From assembly GCA_014378085.1 (NCBI GenBank), contig JACMOJ010000028.1:1-13850 (forward strand): a stretch of 13,850 nucleotides of DNA. The letters run 5' to 3'. Source of the DNA: Burkholderiales bacterium. GTDB taxonomy: Bacteria; Pseudomonadota; Gammaproteobacteria; Burkholderiales; Usitatibacteraceae. Shown one piece after another: positions 1 through 6,608 of this stretch. Position numbers and translations under genes: made by a program. Numbering within the stretch: the stretch's first letter is position 1; each line of letters opens with the position of its first letter. A model generated the notes under the pieces. It was not told where the DNA came from. It saw nothing but the letters and a program-made list of their open reading frames with translations, and searched no databases.

Positions 1-723
1 GACGGTCGCGTTCTGCGGCTGACTGAGGTCGGACGTGTGGTGTTAGGCTACGCGGAAGGTATCTTCAACCTCGGCAGCGAACTGCTCTCGGCGGTGCACG
101 GTGGCGAGGGGCAAACTAGCCAGGCCTTGCGCATCGGCGCGGTGGCCACGTTGTCGCGCAACTTTCTTGAAAATCTGTTGCGCCCGGTGCTTGGCGATGA
201 CACGCTGCAATTGGTGCTGGAGTCAGCGAGTCTTGAGGAGCTACTTGAACGCCTGCGTATCCACAAGCTCGATCTAATTTTATCTAACCGTCCCGTCGCA
301 CCCGACGGTCAACAATCATGGCGTTGCAAACGGATTGCCCGGCAGCCGGTGTGTTTAGTAGGCCCACCGCTGCGACGCAGAGGGCAGTTTCATTTCCCGC
401 AAGATCTCGCGTCGGTGCGGCTACTGCTACCGGGGCGCAGTAGCGATATCCGCAGCCAATTCGAGCTGCTGTGTGAAGACTTGGGCGTCACGCTCCGACC
501 CTACGCTGAAGTCGATGATATGGCGATGTTGCGCCTACTGGCACGCGACTCCGGGGGTGTAGCGCTGGTGCCCGAGGTGGTGGTGCAAGATGAGCTCAAG
601 GCGAGGGTCTTGCAAAAATATTGCGAACTACCGAAGGTGGTCGAGAACTTTTACGCGATTACCACAGAGCGGCAGTTCCAGCCGCAGGCATTAAAACGAC
701 TGGTAGCGGGACGCAACATTTAG
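1..723 (+). CDS. LysR-family transcriptional regulator, NhaR-like (5' truncated)
   Basis: The reading frame is open from the first base to a TAG at 721-723, so the DNA-binding N-terminus lies outside the window. The visible part begins with LRLTEVGRVVLGYA, which matches the end of the LysR winged-helix region and the linker helix (LTxxGxxxLxYA). It continues through a substrate-binding-type effector domain of about 200 residues. Stretches such as KLDLILSNRP, RLLLPGRSSDIR and EVDDMAMLRLLARDSGGVALVPEVVVQDE resemble the NhaR subgroup, which activates Na+/H+ antiporter genes in enterobacteria. That resemblance is recalled from the family pattern, not tested by alignment. The protein should be a cytoplasmic DNA-binding regulator; its targets are probably upstream, outside the window. 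The gene converges with the DUF2805-like gene, 19 bp apart. LysR membership is firm, the NhaR subgroup fairly likely, and regulation of a sodium/proton antiporter only a guess. Confidence 0.88.
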   Translation, partial: DGRVLRLTEVGRVVLGYAEGIFNLGSELLSAVHGGEGQTSQALRIGAVATLSRNFLENLLRPVLGDDTLQLVLESASLEELLERLRIHKLDLILSNRPVAPDGQQSWRCKRIARQPVCLVGPPLRRRGQFHFPQDLASVRLLLPGRSSDIRSQFELLCEDLGVTLRPYAEVDDMAMLRLLARDSGGVALVPEVVVQDELKARVLQKYCELPKVVENFYAITTERQFQPQALKRLVAGRNI

Positions 724-742
724 CGCGCTGTCACCCGCGAGG

Positions 743-997
743 CTAGCCCTTTTGGTCGTATGACTTAAATCGACTGACATCTTTGTCACGCAGCGCCGCG
801 TGCTTGGTCTTGCGACCCGTCACGCGTTTTCGCCACAGGTCGAACGAGCTTCGCTTCAAATTGCTGCGCATCAGTTGAATCACCGCCGCTTCGTTCAGCC
901 CAAACTGCGTTTCGATCGCCTCGAACGGCGTGCGGTCTTCCCACGCCATTTGAATGACACGGTCGGTTGCTTCAGCCGTTAATGCTTGTTGCGTCAT
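743..997 (-). CDS. TIGR03643/DUF2805 family small protein
   Basis: This is a basic cytoplasmic protein of 84 residues with no signal peptide or membrane segment. It has the pattern of the uncharacterised TIGR03643 (DUF2805) family: an N-terminal helix with VIQMAWEDRTPFEAIE, a helix-turn-helix-like segment FGLNEAAVIQLMR, then LKRSSFDLWRKRVTGRKTKH. The segment FEAIETQFGLNEAAVIQLMRSNL reads like a small DNA-binding helix-turn-helix, and the conserved basic tail would suit nucleic-acid contact. That function is inference; none is established to my knowledge. I chose the ATG at 995-997 because GAAAAGGGTGCA precedes it, with AAGGG well placed as a ribosome binding site. A TTG seven codons upstream (1018) lacks this. 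The gene lies 143 bp downstream of the DNA ligase gene on the same strand and converges with the LysR gene. Confidence 0.82.
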   Translation of the reverse strand: MTQQALTAEATDRVIQMAWEDRTPFEAIETQFGLNEAAVIQLMRSNLKRSSFDLWRKRVTGRKTKHAALRDKDVSRFKSYDQKG

Positions 998-1140
998 TGC
1001 ACCCTTTTCAGCGCCCAAACAGGCCGCTCAGTTTGTTCACCGCGTCTTTCGCATCCTTGGAGTGAATCGGCAAAGATTACCCCGTTCTCGTGTGAACCGC
1101 AGATCCCCCAATTCGGCGAGGGTGCAAACTGCGGGACTAA
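998..1140. other. Spacer between ligase and DUF2805-like genes
   Basis: About 140 bp contain no supported gene. On the minus strand a 20-codon open stretch, ending in AVNKLSGLFGR and a TGA at 1008-1010, runs almost to the ribosome binding site of the DUF2805-like gene. It has only a TTG as a possible start and an in-frame TAA just above. I see no convincing terminator or promoter here, so the two flanking minus-strand genes may be co-transcribed. Confidence 0.4.
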
Positions 1141-2163
1141 CTACGGATCAACCCGCTCGCGCAAAAAGCTGGCGAACCGCGGCACGCCGTTTTTTGTCAG
1201 TTCACGGTAGCGGTATGTCACTATTGCACCCACTGCCGGCGGCGATTTCCGTACCGCGTCGGAGAATCCGGTACCCAAACGAAACACAATGCCTTCCGGC
1301 GTTTTGACTTCGAGCGCGCCCAACATGGCGGCAAACTTCCCCTCCCCCGCAATGTGGCGCAGCACGGTGGCTTCGGCATCTTGTTCAAGCTTCACCTTGA
1401 TCAGGGCGTCGCTGCGTCCGGCCTTAAATGGCGCGTCGGCCAAATGCAACATCAACCCTTCGCCGCCGCCCTTCACCACTTCAGCAAGCTTAAGTTTGAG
1501 CGCCTGGCGGCCGCCCACGCGGAATTGCTCAACCGCCTTAAGCTGCGCAAAGTTTGCACTCGCGACCACCCTTTGTATGCGCCCAACGCGCTCTTCAAAA
1601 CTCCCTGTACCATTCGGCTGCTCAAAAATCAGGTAGCTGACCTGCCGCCACTCGTCATCAATCGGCACCAATTTACGGACAATGCCAGAGACCAGATCAA
1701 ACTTCCCCCGCGCGATCCACAGTTCACCATCGAGCGGCGTGGTCGGCAGCTTGGTAAGAAACCAGCGCGGGGCATTCACCACATTGCCGCTCCGAAAACG
1801 GAGTACGCTGCCATCCCACACAGCACGCACACCGTCGTATTTTTCGCTAACCAGATACTTGCTGACGTCGATGTGAGGCGCCAGCACATTGGCCAGCGGA
1901 ATGTCGGGAGGAATGACGGGCGGGCGGGCCTTCTGCGCTGTCGGCGTGAGAGGAAGCGGGTTTGGGTCGGCGACCCCACTCGCGAACGAGGCGGCTGACT
2001 GCCACAACAAAAATCCAGCCAAGAAGACGGCGACTACGGGGCTACCAACGATGTGCGATTTGGGCGCGCATGATCTTTGCCCCAATTTCAATCTAAATCT
2101 CAATCTAAATCTCAATCCCAATCCTAATCCTAATAAATCCGTCAGACGCATGAATGTCACCAT
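1141..2163 (-). CDS. Exported ATP-dependent DNA ligase, LigE type
   Basis: This is a minimal ATP-dependent DNA ligase that seals nicks by way of a lysyl-AMP intermediate. Motif I is KYDGVR at residues 108-113, with K108 the nucleophile. RSGN at 124-127 fits motif Ia, LDGELW at 144-149 carries the catalytic acidic residue, and IFEQPNG near 179-185 is the motif III region. EGLMLH at 235-240 is motif IV, and IKVK at 255-258 is motif V, followed by an OB-fold of about 80 residues. There is no zinc finger or BRCT domain. A hydrophobic segment VVAVFLAGFLLW at 43-54 ending in SFASG (59-63) looks like a signal peptide, as in periplasmic LigE enzymes of proteobacteria, which are linked to extracellular DNA or DNA uptake. 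At 340 residues it is longer than usual because about 30 residues before the signal segment come from a hexanucleotide repeat. The ATG at 2161-2163 gives the longest form. The ATG at 2149-2151 has GGTGA five bases upstream and is an equally good start. Confidence 0.88.
   Translation of the reverse strand: MVTFMRLTDLLGLGLGLRFRLRFRLKLGQRSCAPKSHIVGSPVVAVFLAGFLLWQSAASFASGVADPNPLPLTPTAQKARPPVIPPDIPLANVLAPHIDVSKYLVSEKYDGVRAVWDGSVLRFRSGNVVNAPRWFLTKLPTTPLDGELWIARGKFDLVSGIVRKLVPIDDEWRQVSYLIFEQPNGTGSFEERVGRIQRVVASANFAQLKAVEQFRVGGRQALKLKLAEVVKGGGEGLMLHLADAPFKAGRSDALIKVKLEQDAEATVLRHIAGEGKFAAMLGALEVKTPEGIVFRLGTGFSDAVRKSPPAVGAIVTYRYRELTKNGVPRFASFLRERVDP
2083..2136. repeat. Hexanucleotide tandem repeat in the ligase leader
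   Basis: On the plus strand there are nine successive hexamers close to NAATCY: CAATTT, CAATCT, AAATCT, CAATCT, AAATCT, CAATCC, CAATCC, TAATCC, TAATAA. The 12-mer CAATCTAAATCT occurs twice in tandem. The array sits at codons 10-27 of the ligase gene and encodes alternating Leu/Phe with Gly/Arg/Lys. Gain or loss of units would keep the frame but change the length and charge of the N-terminal extension before the signal peptide. Confidence 0.9.
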
Positions 2164-2409
2164 ATTCGATTCAAGATGCGGACGAGTTTAACCGCTGCAC
2201 GGCGGGGTGATGAGTCGCGTGGCAGTGAACGCTGTCAGGCAGCTGCCGCTTGGCCAGTCCCCGACGGCAAATTAGAAAGCAGTATGGCCGCGCCTGAATA
2301 CGGGCTCAATTCGCTTTTGCATACAATCGTGGCAGAATGAAGCACGATTAATAAGGTGTCAAAAACCGGCCGGATTGCGGGCCTAAGACGCCAACCACTA
2401 GGGACCTCG
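2164..2409. other. Divergent intergenic region, ligase / CHASE2 cyclase
   Basis: This spacer of about 246 bp separates two divergent genes and must hold both promoters. It contains a perfect 10-bp palindrome GGCAGCTGCC at 2238-2247 and a TACAAT (2322-2327) that could be a -10 box for the cyclase gene, though no good -35 box lies at the right distance. A 7-bp inverted repeat lies at 2325-2349. An in-frame GTG at 2356 could extend the cyclase by 18 codons but has only a weak ribosome binding site. Confidence 0.5.
2325..2349. promoter_or_regulatory. Inverted repeat upstream of the CHASE2 cyclase
   Basis: AATCGTG (2325-2331) and CACGATT (2343-2349) are perfect inverted repeats with an 11-bp spacer. 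The left arm overlaps the candidate -10 box TACAAT (2322-2327), and the element ends 60 bp before the chosen cyclase start. The geometry suits the operator of a dimeric regulator, or a hairpin in the 5' leader if transcription starts upstream. No regulator is identified. Confidence 0.45.
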
Positions 2410-4671
2410 ATGGACAAGCTGAAAGCACTTTGGAAAAAGTACTTCTCATCCGTCAATGCGGTAATCCGTGCATCGCTTGGATTGACCGTCGTATTTCTGT
2501 TTTCACTCTTCTATGCCCTCAATGAGCCGGTAAAGCTCCTGCAGAACATCGAGTGGCAGGCCTACGACACCAAGCTGCGGGCCACTATGCCCAACAAGAT
2601 CGACCCGCGCATTGTCATCATCGACGTTGATGAACGCACGTTAGCCACTGAAGGACGCTGGCCGCTTGCGCGAGATAGATGGGTCGCGCTCTTGGAAAAC
2701 GGCTTCGACAAATACAAACTGAAAGTTATGGGCTTCGACGTGCTGTTTACCGAGCCTGACACTAGCTCTGGTTTGGCAAAACTCGATGAATTGGCAAAAG
2801 GGCCATTCAAAAACAACGAAGACTTCCAGAGCAAGTTGCGCGAGCTGCGACCAAAACTTGACTACGACCAGCTATTTGCCGACTCGATCAAGAAGTACCC
2901 GGTGGTGCTGGCCTTCGCTAGCAGCAACGATCGCAGCAAGTCACTTGAAGGCCTCAAACTCGGCGTGCTTCCCCAGCCAACGTTTAATCAGACGACGTTT
3001 GGTAACCGGCCTTTTATTTCACAGATCATCGATGGCTACAGCGGCAACCTGCCACAGTTCCAAGCTAACGCCGCCGCAACAGGGCACATCCTGCCTGCGA
3101 TTGACCCTGACGGCATCCTGCGGCGTGTGCCGATATTTATCCAATATGACGGCGGGTACTACGACTCATTGTCTATCGCAACATTTAGAACGTTTCTTGA
3201 CAACGCGCCGATGAAAATCGTGCCGCGTGAATCAGAAGGTGATGACGTGAATCGCTTTAAACACGTGGTCATCGGCAATTCGGCACCGGTACGCATGGAT
3301 GCGATGGGAACAGCACTCATCCCCTACTTGGGAAGAAGCCCGATGTTTCGTTACATTTCGGCGACTGACATCATGCAGGGCAAACTCAATCCGGGCGAAC
3401 TGGCGGGTAAGATTGCCATCGTTGGCTCATCCGCACAGGGCTTGTTCGATTTACGCGCCACACCGGTGGGTGAGGTTTATCCCGGCGTGGAAACCCACGC
3501 CAATATGATCATTGGTTACATGGATAACACCATCAAGACCAAACCATTATTTGAGATGACAATCAGCGTCATCATCGTAATGCTGATCGGCATCCCGCTC
3601 GCGCTTGCGTTGGTGAAATTAGATCCGCTATGGTCGACGCTGACGGTCATCGGCACCGCGCTTGCCTACCTCGGCATCAACCTCTACTACTGGGGGGAAA
3701 ATCTGGTGTTGCCGCTGGCGATTCCGCTGCTCGTTATCTTGACGCTGTATCTGCTCAACATGGCCTACGGCTTCTTTGTCGAAGCACGTAGCAAGAAAGC
3801 CATCACTGGAATCTTCGGCACCTATGTTCCGAAAGAGCTGGTCGATGAAATGGCGAAGAATCCTAACGCCTACACCACCAAAGGTGAAACGCGCGAAATG
3901 ACGGTGCTGTTCTCCGACGTACGCAGTTTCACCACGATTTCAGAGGGCTTGTCCGCCACGGAACTGACCGCGCTGATGAATGCGTACCTCACTGAGATGA
4001 CCAAAACCATTCAGGCCGACCGAGGCACCATCGATAAATATATCGGTGACGCCATCATGGCTTTTTGGGGTGCGCCGCTGAAAGACCCGCAACACGCGGC
4101 GAATGCGTTGCGCTCGGCAATGGCAATGCAGCAGCAGCTCCAAGACATCGCGCCGGACTTTATCAAACGTGGCTGGCCAAAGCTGGAAATTGGTGTCGGC
4201 CTGAACTGTGGCCCCATGAACGTGGGTGACATGGGCTCCGCATTCCGCCGCGCCTACACCGTGATGGGGGACGCGGTAAACCTAGCGTCGCGCTTGGAAA
4301 GCCTAACCAAAGAGTATGGTGTCGGCATTCTCGTTTCGGAAAACATCGTCGCCGCCGTGCCCGGCATGATTTATCGCGAGCTCGACCGCGTGCGTGTGAA
4401 GGGCAAGTTGGAACCGATCACGATCTACGAGCCCATCGGCGAACAAGGCAAAGTCGTTGAAACCACCGTAAACGAGATCGATCGCTTCCACCGAGCGCTA
4501 GAGAGCTTCCGCCATCAGCGCTGGGACGAAGCCGAGCAGACCATCGCCTCACTTTCCATGGCCGATACCGGACGCAAGGTGTATCACATGTATCTTGAGC
4601 GTATTGCGGCGTTGCGCGCGAATCCGCCCGGCAAAACCTGGGACGGCGTGTTTACGTTTACGACGAAGTAA
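2410..4671 (+). CDS. CHASE2-domain class III adenylate/guanylate cyclase
   Basis: A membrane receptor of 753 residues predicted to make cyclic AMP (less likely cGMP) in response to an extracytoplasmic signal. One membrane helix at about 18-37 is followed by a periplasmic CHASE2 domain at about 45-375, with VIIDVDERTL, GFDVLFTEPD, DPDGILRRVP and PGVETHANMI. Three more helices lie at about 383-403, 408-428 and 432-453. The cyclase domain spans about 495-660. Metal-binding aspartates are D503 (FSDVRSFT) and D547 (YIGDAIMAFWG). K543 is the base-contacting lysine. T617 replaces the usual Asp, seven residues before N624 and eleven before R628, the transition-state residues; this spacing and the Thr fit class IIIb adenylate cyclases. 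All catalytic positions are present. The C-terminal 80 residues (FHRALESFRHQRWDEAEQ) look like a TPR-type helical tail. The ATG at 2410 was chosen because CTAGGGACCTCG precedes it with AGGGA well spaced. Confidence 0.93.
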   Translation: MDKLKALWKKYFSSVNAVIRASLGLTVVFLFSLFYALNEPVKLLQNIEWQAYDTKLRATMPNKIDPRIVIIDVDERTLATEGRWPLARDRWVALLENGFDKYKLKVMGFDVLFTEPDTSSGLAKLDELAKGPFKNNEDFQSKLRELRPKLDYDQLFADSIKKYPVVLAFASSNDRSKSLEGLKLGVLPQPTFNQTTFGNRPFISQIIDGYSGNLPQFQANAAATGHILPAIDPDGILRRVPIFIQYDGGYYDSLSIATFRTFLDNAPMKIVPRESEGDDVNRFKHVVIGNSAPVRMDAMGTALIPYLGRSPMFRYISATDIMQGKLNPGELAGKIAIVGSSAQGLFDLRATPVGEVYPGVETHANMIIGYMDNTIKTKPLFEMTISVIIVMLIGIPLALALVKLDPLWSTLTVIGTALAYLGINLYYWGENLVLPLAIPLLVILTLYLLNMAYGFFVEARSKKAITGIFGTYVPKELVDEMAKNPNAYTTKGETREMTVLFSDVRSFTTISEGLSATELTALMNAYLTEMTKTIQADRGTIDKYIGDAIMAFWGAPLKDPQHAANALRSAMAMQQQLQDIAPDFIKRGWPKLEIGVGLNCGPMNVGDMGSAFRRAYTVMGDAVNLASRLESLTKEYGVGILVSENIVAAVPGMIYRELDRVRVKGKLEPITIYEPIGEQGKVVETTVNEIDRFHRALESFRHQRWDEAEQTIASLSMADTGRKVYHMYLERIAALRANPPGKTWDGVFTFTTK

Positions 4672-4687
4672 ACGCGATTCACGCACG

Positions 4688-4739
4688 CTGAAAGTCGTTT
4701 ATTGACGGGCGTTTTCAGGCATTTTTTCTTGCAAATGCC
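4688..4739 (+). terminator. Candidate terminator / paired hairpins after the cyclase gene
   Basis: CTGAAA (4688-4693) can pair with TTTCAG (4713-4718), and a run of six T follows at 4722-4727, resembling a weak intrinsic terminator 17 bp after the cyclase stop. The T run is also part of a second perfect stem, GGCATTT (4718-4724) with AAATGCC (4733-4739), so the two structures compete for the T tract. The first stem is short and its loop long, so termination is uncertain. Confidence 0.35.
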
Positions 4740-4809
4740 CGCCAGCAGTAGAGTTTGGCGAAATTTTTCGATTGCGTTTGGCCGCTAGCCTGCCACCGAT
4801 AATGTCGGC

Positions 4810-5940
4810 ATGAATTCTTCCGCCTCCGCCCCCGCCCACGCCCACGCAGACGTTAGCGCCGCGCCTACCGTAAACCCGGCAAACCACGCAAACGACACAA
4901 ACACCATCCACTATCCGCACGAAAATCCGCCTGCGCCGGGCGAGGCGATCAAAGTCGCAGACGGCATCTATTGGATCAGGATGCCGCTACCGTTTGCGCT
5001 GAACCACATCAACCTGTGGCTGCTGGAAGACCACGACAACGATGGTGATGGCTGGACCATTGTCGACACCGGCTACGGCGTCGAGGCCACTCACGCACTT
5101 TGGCAGCAGCACTTCGGCGCAATCATGGGCGGCCGTCCGGTCAAAAAAATGATCGTGACGCATTTCCATCCAGACCACGTTGGTTGTGCCGCGTGGCTAA
5201 ACGAAAAAACCGGCGCGCCGCTGTATATGACCACCTCTGAGTACCTGTCTGCCCACGCCGCCGCGCAAGACTTTGCCGGCTTTGATCGGGCCAACTCCGA
5301 GGCGCTCTTCATCGCTCACGGTCTCGCCCGTGCCCGCCCTGACTTTGCGGAGGCACAGAAGGCTAGGACAGAATCGTATCAGCGCGGCGTGCCGACCGTT
5401 CCTACCCGCTATCGGCGGCTGATGGAACACGATGTACTCACCATCGGCAAACGCGAGTGGCGCATCATCACCGCATTTGGACATGCACCGGAACACGCCT
5501 GTTTGTTTTCAAGCGACGGCAATGTCCTTATTTCCGGCGATCAAGTACTGCCGCGTATCACCACCAACGTCGGTGTGTGGGGCAACCAGCCAGAAGCCAA
5601 TCCGCTTGCGCAGTTTTTATCCAGCATGGATAAATTTAGACCGTTGCCGGCCGACACGCTTATCCTCCCGTCACATGATCGCGTCTTCACTGGATTGCAC
5701 ACAAGGCTGGACCAGCTCGAAGCGCATCACGCACAGCGGCTGACCGAACTCGCTGCCGCGCTCGATACCCCAAAGACGGCGGCGGAAATCCTGCCGGTGC
5801 TGTTCCGGCGTCCGCTCGATCAACATCAACTCGTGTTTGCGATTGGTGAAGCCATCGCGCACCTGCACTACCTTTGGTATTCCGGTCGCGCGATTAGGTT
5901 GCAGGACAAAGATGGGCTCTGGGTGTTTCAAAAAACATAG
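4810..5940 (+). CDS. MBL-fold metallo-hydrolase with LACTB2-like C-terminal domain
   Basis: A soluble metallo-beta-lactamase-fold hydrolase of 376 residues. The zinc-binding motif THFHPDHVG gives H118, H120, D122 and H123. Further ligands are the His in AFGHAPEHA, the Asp in LISGDQVLP and the His in LPSHDRVF, so the full di-metal set of the glyoxalase II/LACTB2 group is present. After the core, a helix (HTRLDQLEAHHAQRL) and the last 100 residues fit the winged-helix domain often found at the C-terminus of LACTB2-like proteins. The substrate is unknown; thioesters, glyoxalase-type esters and RNA are all acted on by relatives. The first 34 residues are a low-complexity Ala/His/Asn extension without hydrophobic character; conserved sequence begins at about HYPHENPPAPGEAI. 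There is no internal Met before this, so 4810 is the natural start despite a weak ribosome binding site. An insert DHDNDGDG at 74-81 resembles an acidic calcium-binding loop. Confidence 0.85.
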   Translation: MNSSASAPAHAHADVSAAPTVNPANHANDTNTIHYPHENPPAPGEAIKVADGIYWIRMPLPFALNHINLWLLEDHDNDGDGWTIVDTGYGVEATHALWQQHFGAIMGGRPVKKMIVTHFHPDHVGCAAWLNEKTGAPLYMTTSEYLSAHAAAQDFAGFDRANSEALFIAHGLARARPDFAEAQKARTESYQRGVPTVPTRYRRLMEHDVLTIGKREWRIITAFGHAPEHACLFSSDGNVLISGDQVLPRITTNVGVWGNQPEANPLAQFLSSMDKFRPLPADTLILPSHDRVFTGLHTRLDQLEAHHAQRLTELAAALDTPKTAAEILPVLFRRPLDQHQLVFAIGEAIAHLHYLWYSGRAIRLQDKDGLWVFQKT

Positions 5941-5950
5941 GTTGCAGTTC

Positions 5951-6019
5951 GGGCGTGGTGAGTTGCTGTACTCATTGCGTCATGCAGACTGCGACGTCTA
6001 GCCAACTACCGGTGCGCCC
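5951..6019. terminator. Long imperfect hairpin between convergent genes
   Basis: Two arms pair in order: GGGCG (5951-5955) with CGCCC (6015-6019), GGT (5957-5959) with ACC (6008-6010), and AGTTG (5961-5965) with CAACT (6003-6007). This gives 13 base pairs with small bulges. A small inner stem AGAC/GTCT lies at 5986-5999. The element sits between the stops of the MBL gene (5940) and the GNAT gene (6073) and could stop transcription from both sides. There is no clear T tract, so it is only a candidate. The rest of this 132-bp spacer shows nothing I recognise. Confidence 0.35.
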
Positions 6020-6072
6020 ATTTCCGCAAAGCCGCGGGTTAACGTTTAAATTGAAGCGCGAGTCGACAGCGC

Positions 6073-6603
6073 TCATAATTTGCGCTCCATGAAGCGCCAT
6101 CCACTGTGAAATTCCGAAGGAACTTCCACGCCTTCATAGGCGGCACAGTCGGCGAATCCATTGGGCTCGTAAAGGCGATGCGCGGACTTCATGAAATGAC
6201 CGGTATCGAGGCAAACACGCTGATACCCAAAGCTTCGCGCATCCGCGAGAAGCCGACTAAATATGAGCTCGCCGAGTTTCTGCCCGCGGAACTCCGGGCG
6301 GATATAAATGCGTTTGATTTCCGCAACGCCATCACGAAGGAATCGAAGTCCGCCCATGCCGGCGAGGCGGCCGTCTACTTTGACGAGGTAGAAGATTCCC
6401 TTAGGAGGCGGGGCGCCACAGACTTTATCGATGACCGTCGGGACATATTCACTCGCGGTCATGCCAACGATGTCGTCGGCAGTCACCGCGAATAGCTTCT
6501 CGATTTCCGCGAACACCCACGACAGGTATTCGACGTTAAGCTCGACAAGTTCAGATCTGTGAGATTCGATGTTGGCGGCGATGAATTCGTGTGTGGTGAT
6601 CAT
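6073..6603 (-). CDS. GNAT family N-acetyltransferase
   Basis: A cytoplasmic protein of 176 residues with the GNAT fold. A central strand pair FYLVKVDGRLAGMGGLRFL (about 71-89) leads into motif A, AEIKRIYIRPEFRGQKLGELIFSRLL (about 94-119). There R106-G107-Q-K-L-G111 forms the acetyl-CoA pyrophosphate loop, with a Lys where many members have Gly. Motif B follows as CLDTGHFMKSAHRLYEPNGF, the usual AxxLYxxxGF pattern. The acceptor substrate cannot be told from sequence; small molecules, amines and protein N-termini or lysines are all possible. The ATG at 6601-6603 lies five bases after the stop of the CHASE2 kinase gene, with GGAG inside the end of the kinase gene 11 bases upstream. The two genes are therefore probably co-transcribed and translationally coupled. 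A link between acetylation and the kinase pathway is suggested only by this spacing. Confidence 0.85.
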   Translation of the reverse strand: MITTHEFIAANIESHRSELVELNVEYLSWVFAEIEKLFAVTADDIVGMTASEYVPTVIDKVCGAPPPKGIFYLVKVDGRLAGMGGLRFLRDGVAEIKRIYIRPEFRGQKLGELIFSRLLADARSFGYQRVCLDTGHFMKSAHRLYEPNGFADCAAYEGVEVPSEFHSGWRFMERKL

Positions 6604-6608
6604 ATGCG

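Noticed and set aside
1008..1070. Short minus-strand peptide ending AVNKLSGLFGR before the DUF2805-like gene
   Set aside because: Only a TTG start is available, an in-frame TAA lies just above, and no ribosome binding site is visible. It could be a gene remnant but cannot be supported.
1354..1998. Long open frame on the plus strand opposite the DNA ligase
   Set aside because: The minus strand encodes every ligase motif, while the plus-strand translation has no recognisable domain. It is a shadow of biased codon use.
2356..2409. GTG at 2356 as start of the CHASE2 cyclase
   Set aside because: The ATG at 2410 has a better spaced AGGGA, and the extra 18 residues do not resemble the family N-terminus.
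4775..4803. GATAAT at 4798-4803 as the -10 box of the MBL gene
   Set aside because: It is only six bases from the start codon and has no -35 box at a normal distance; it would require a nearly leaderless mRNA.
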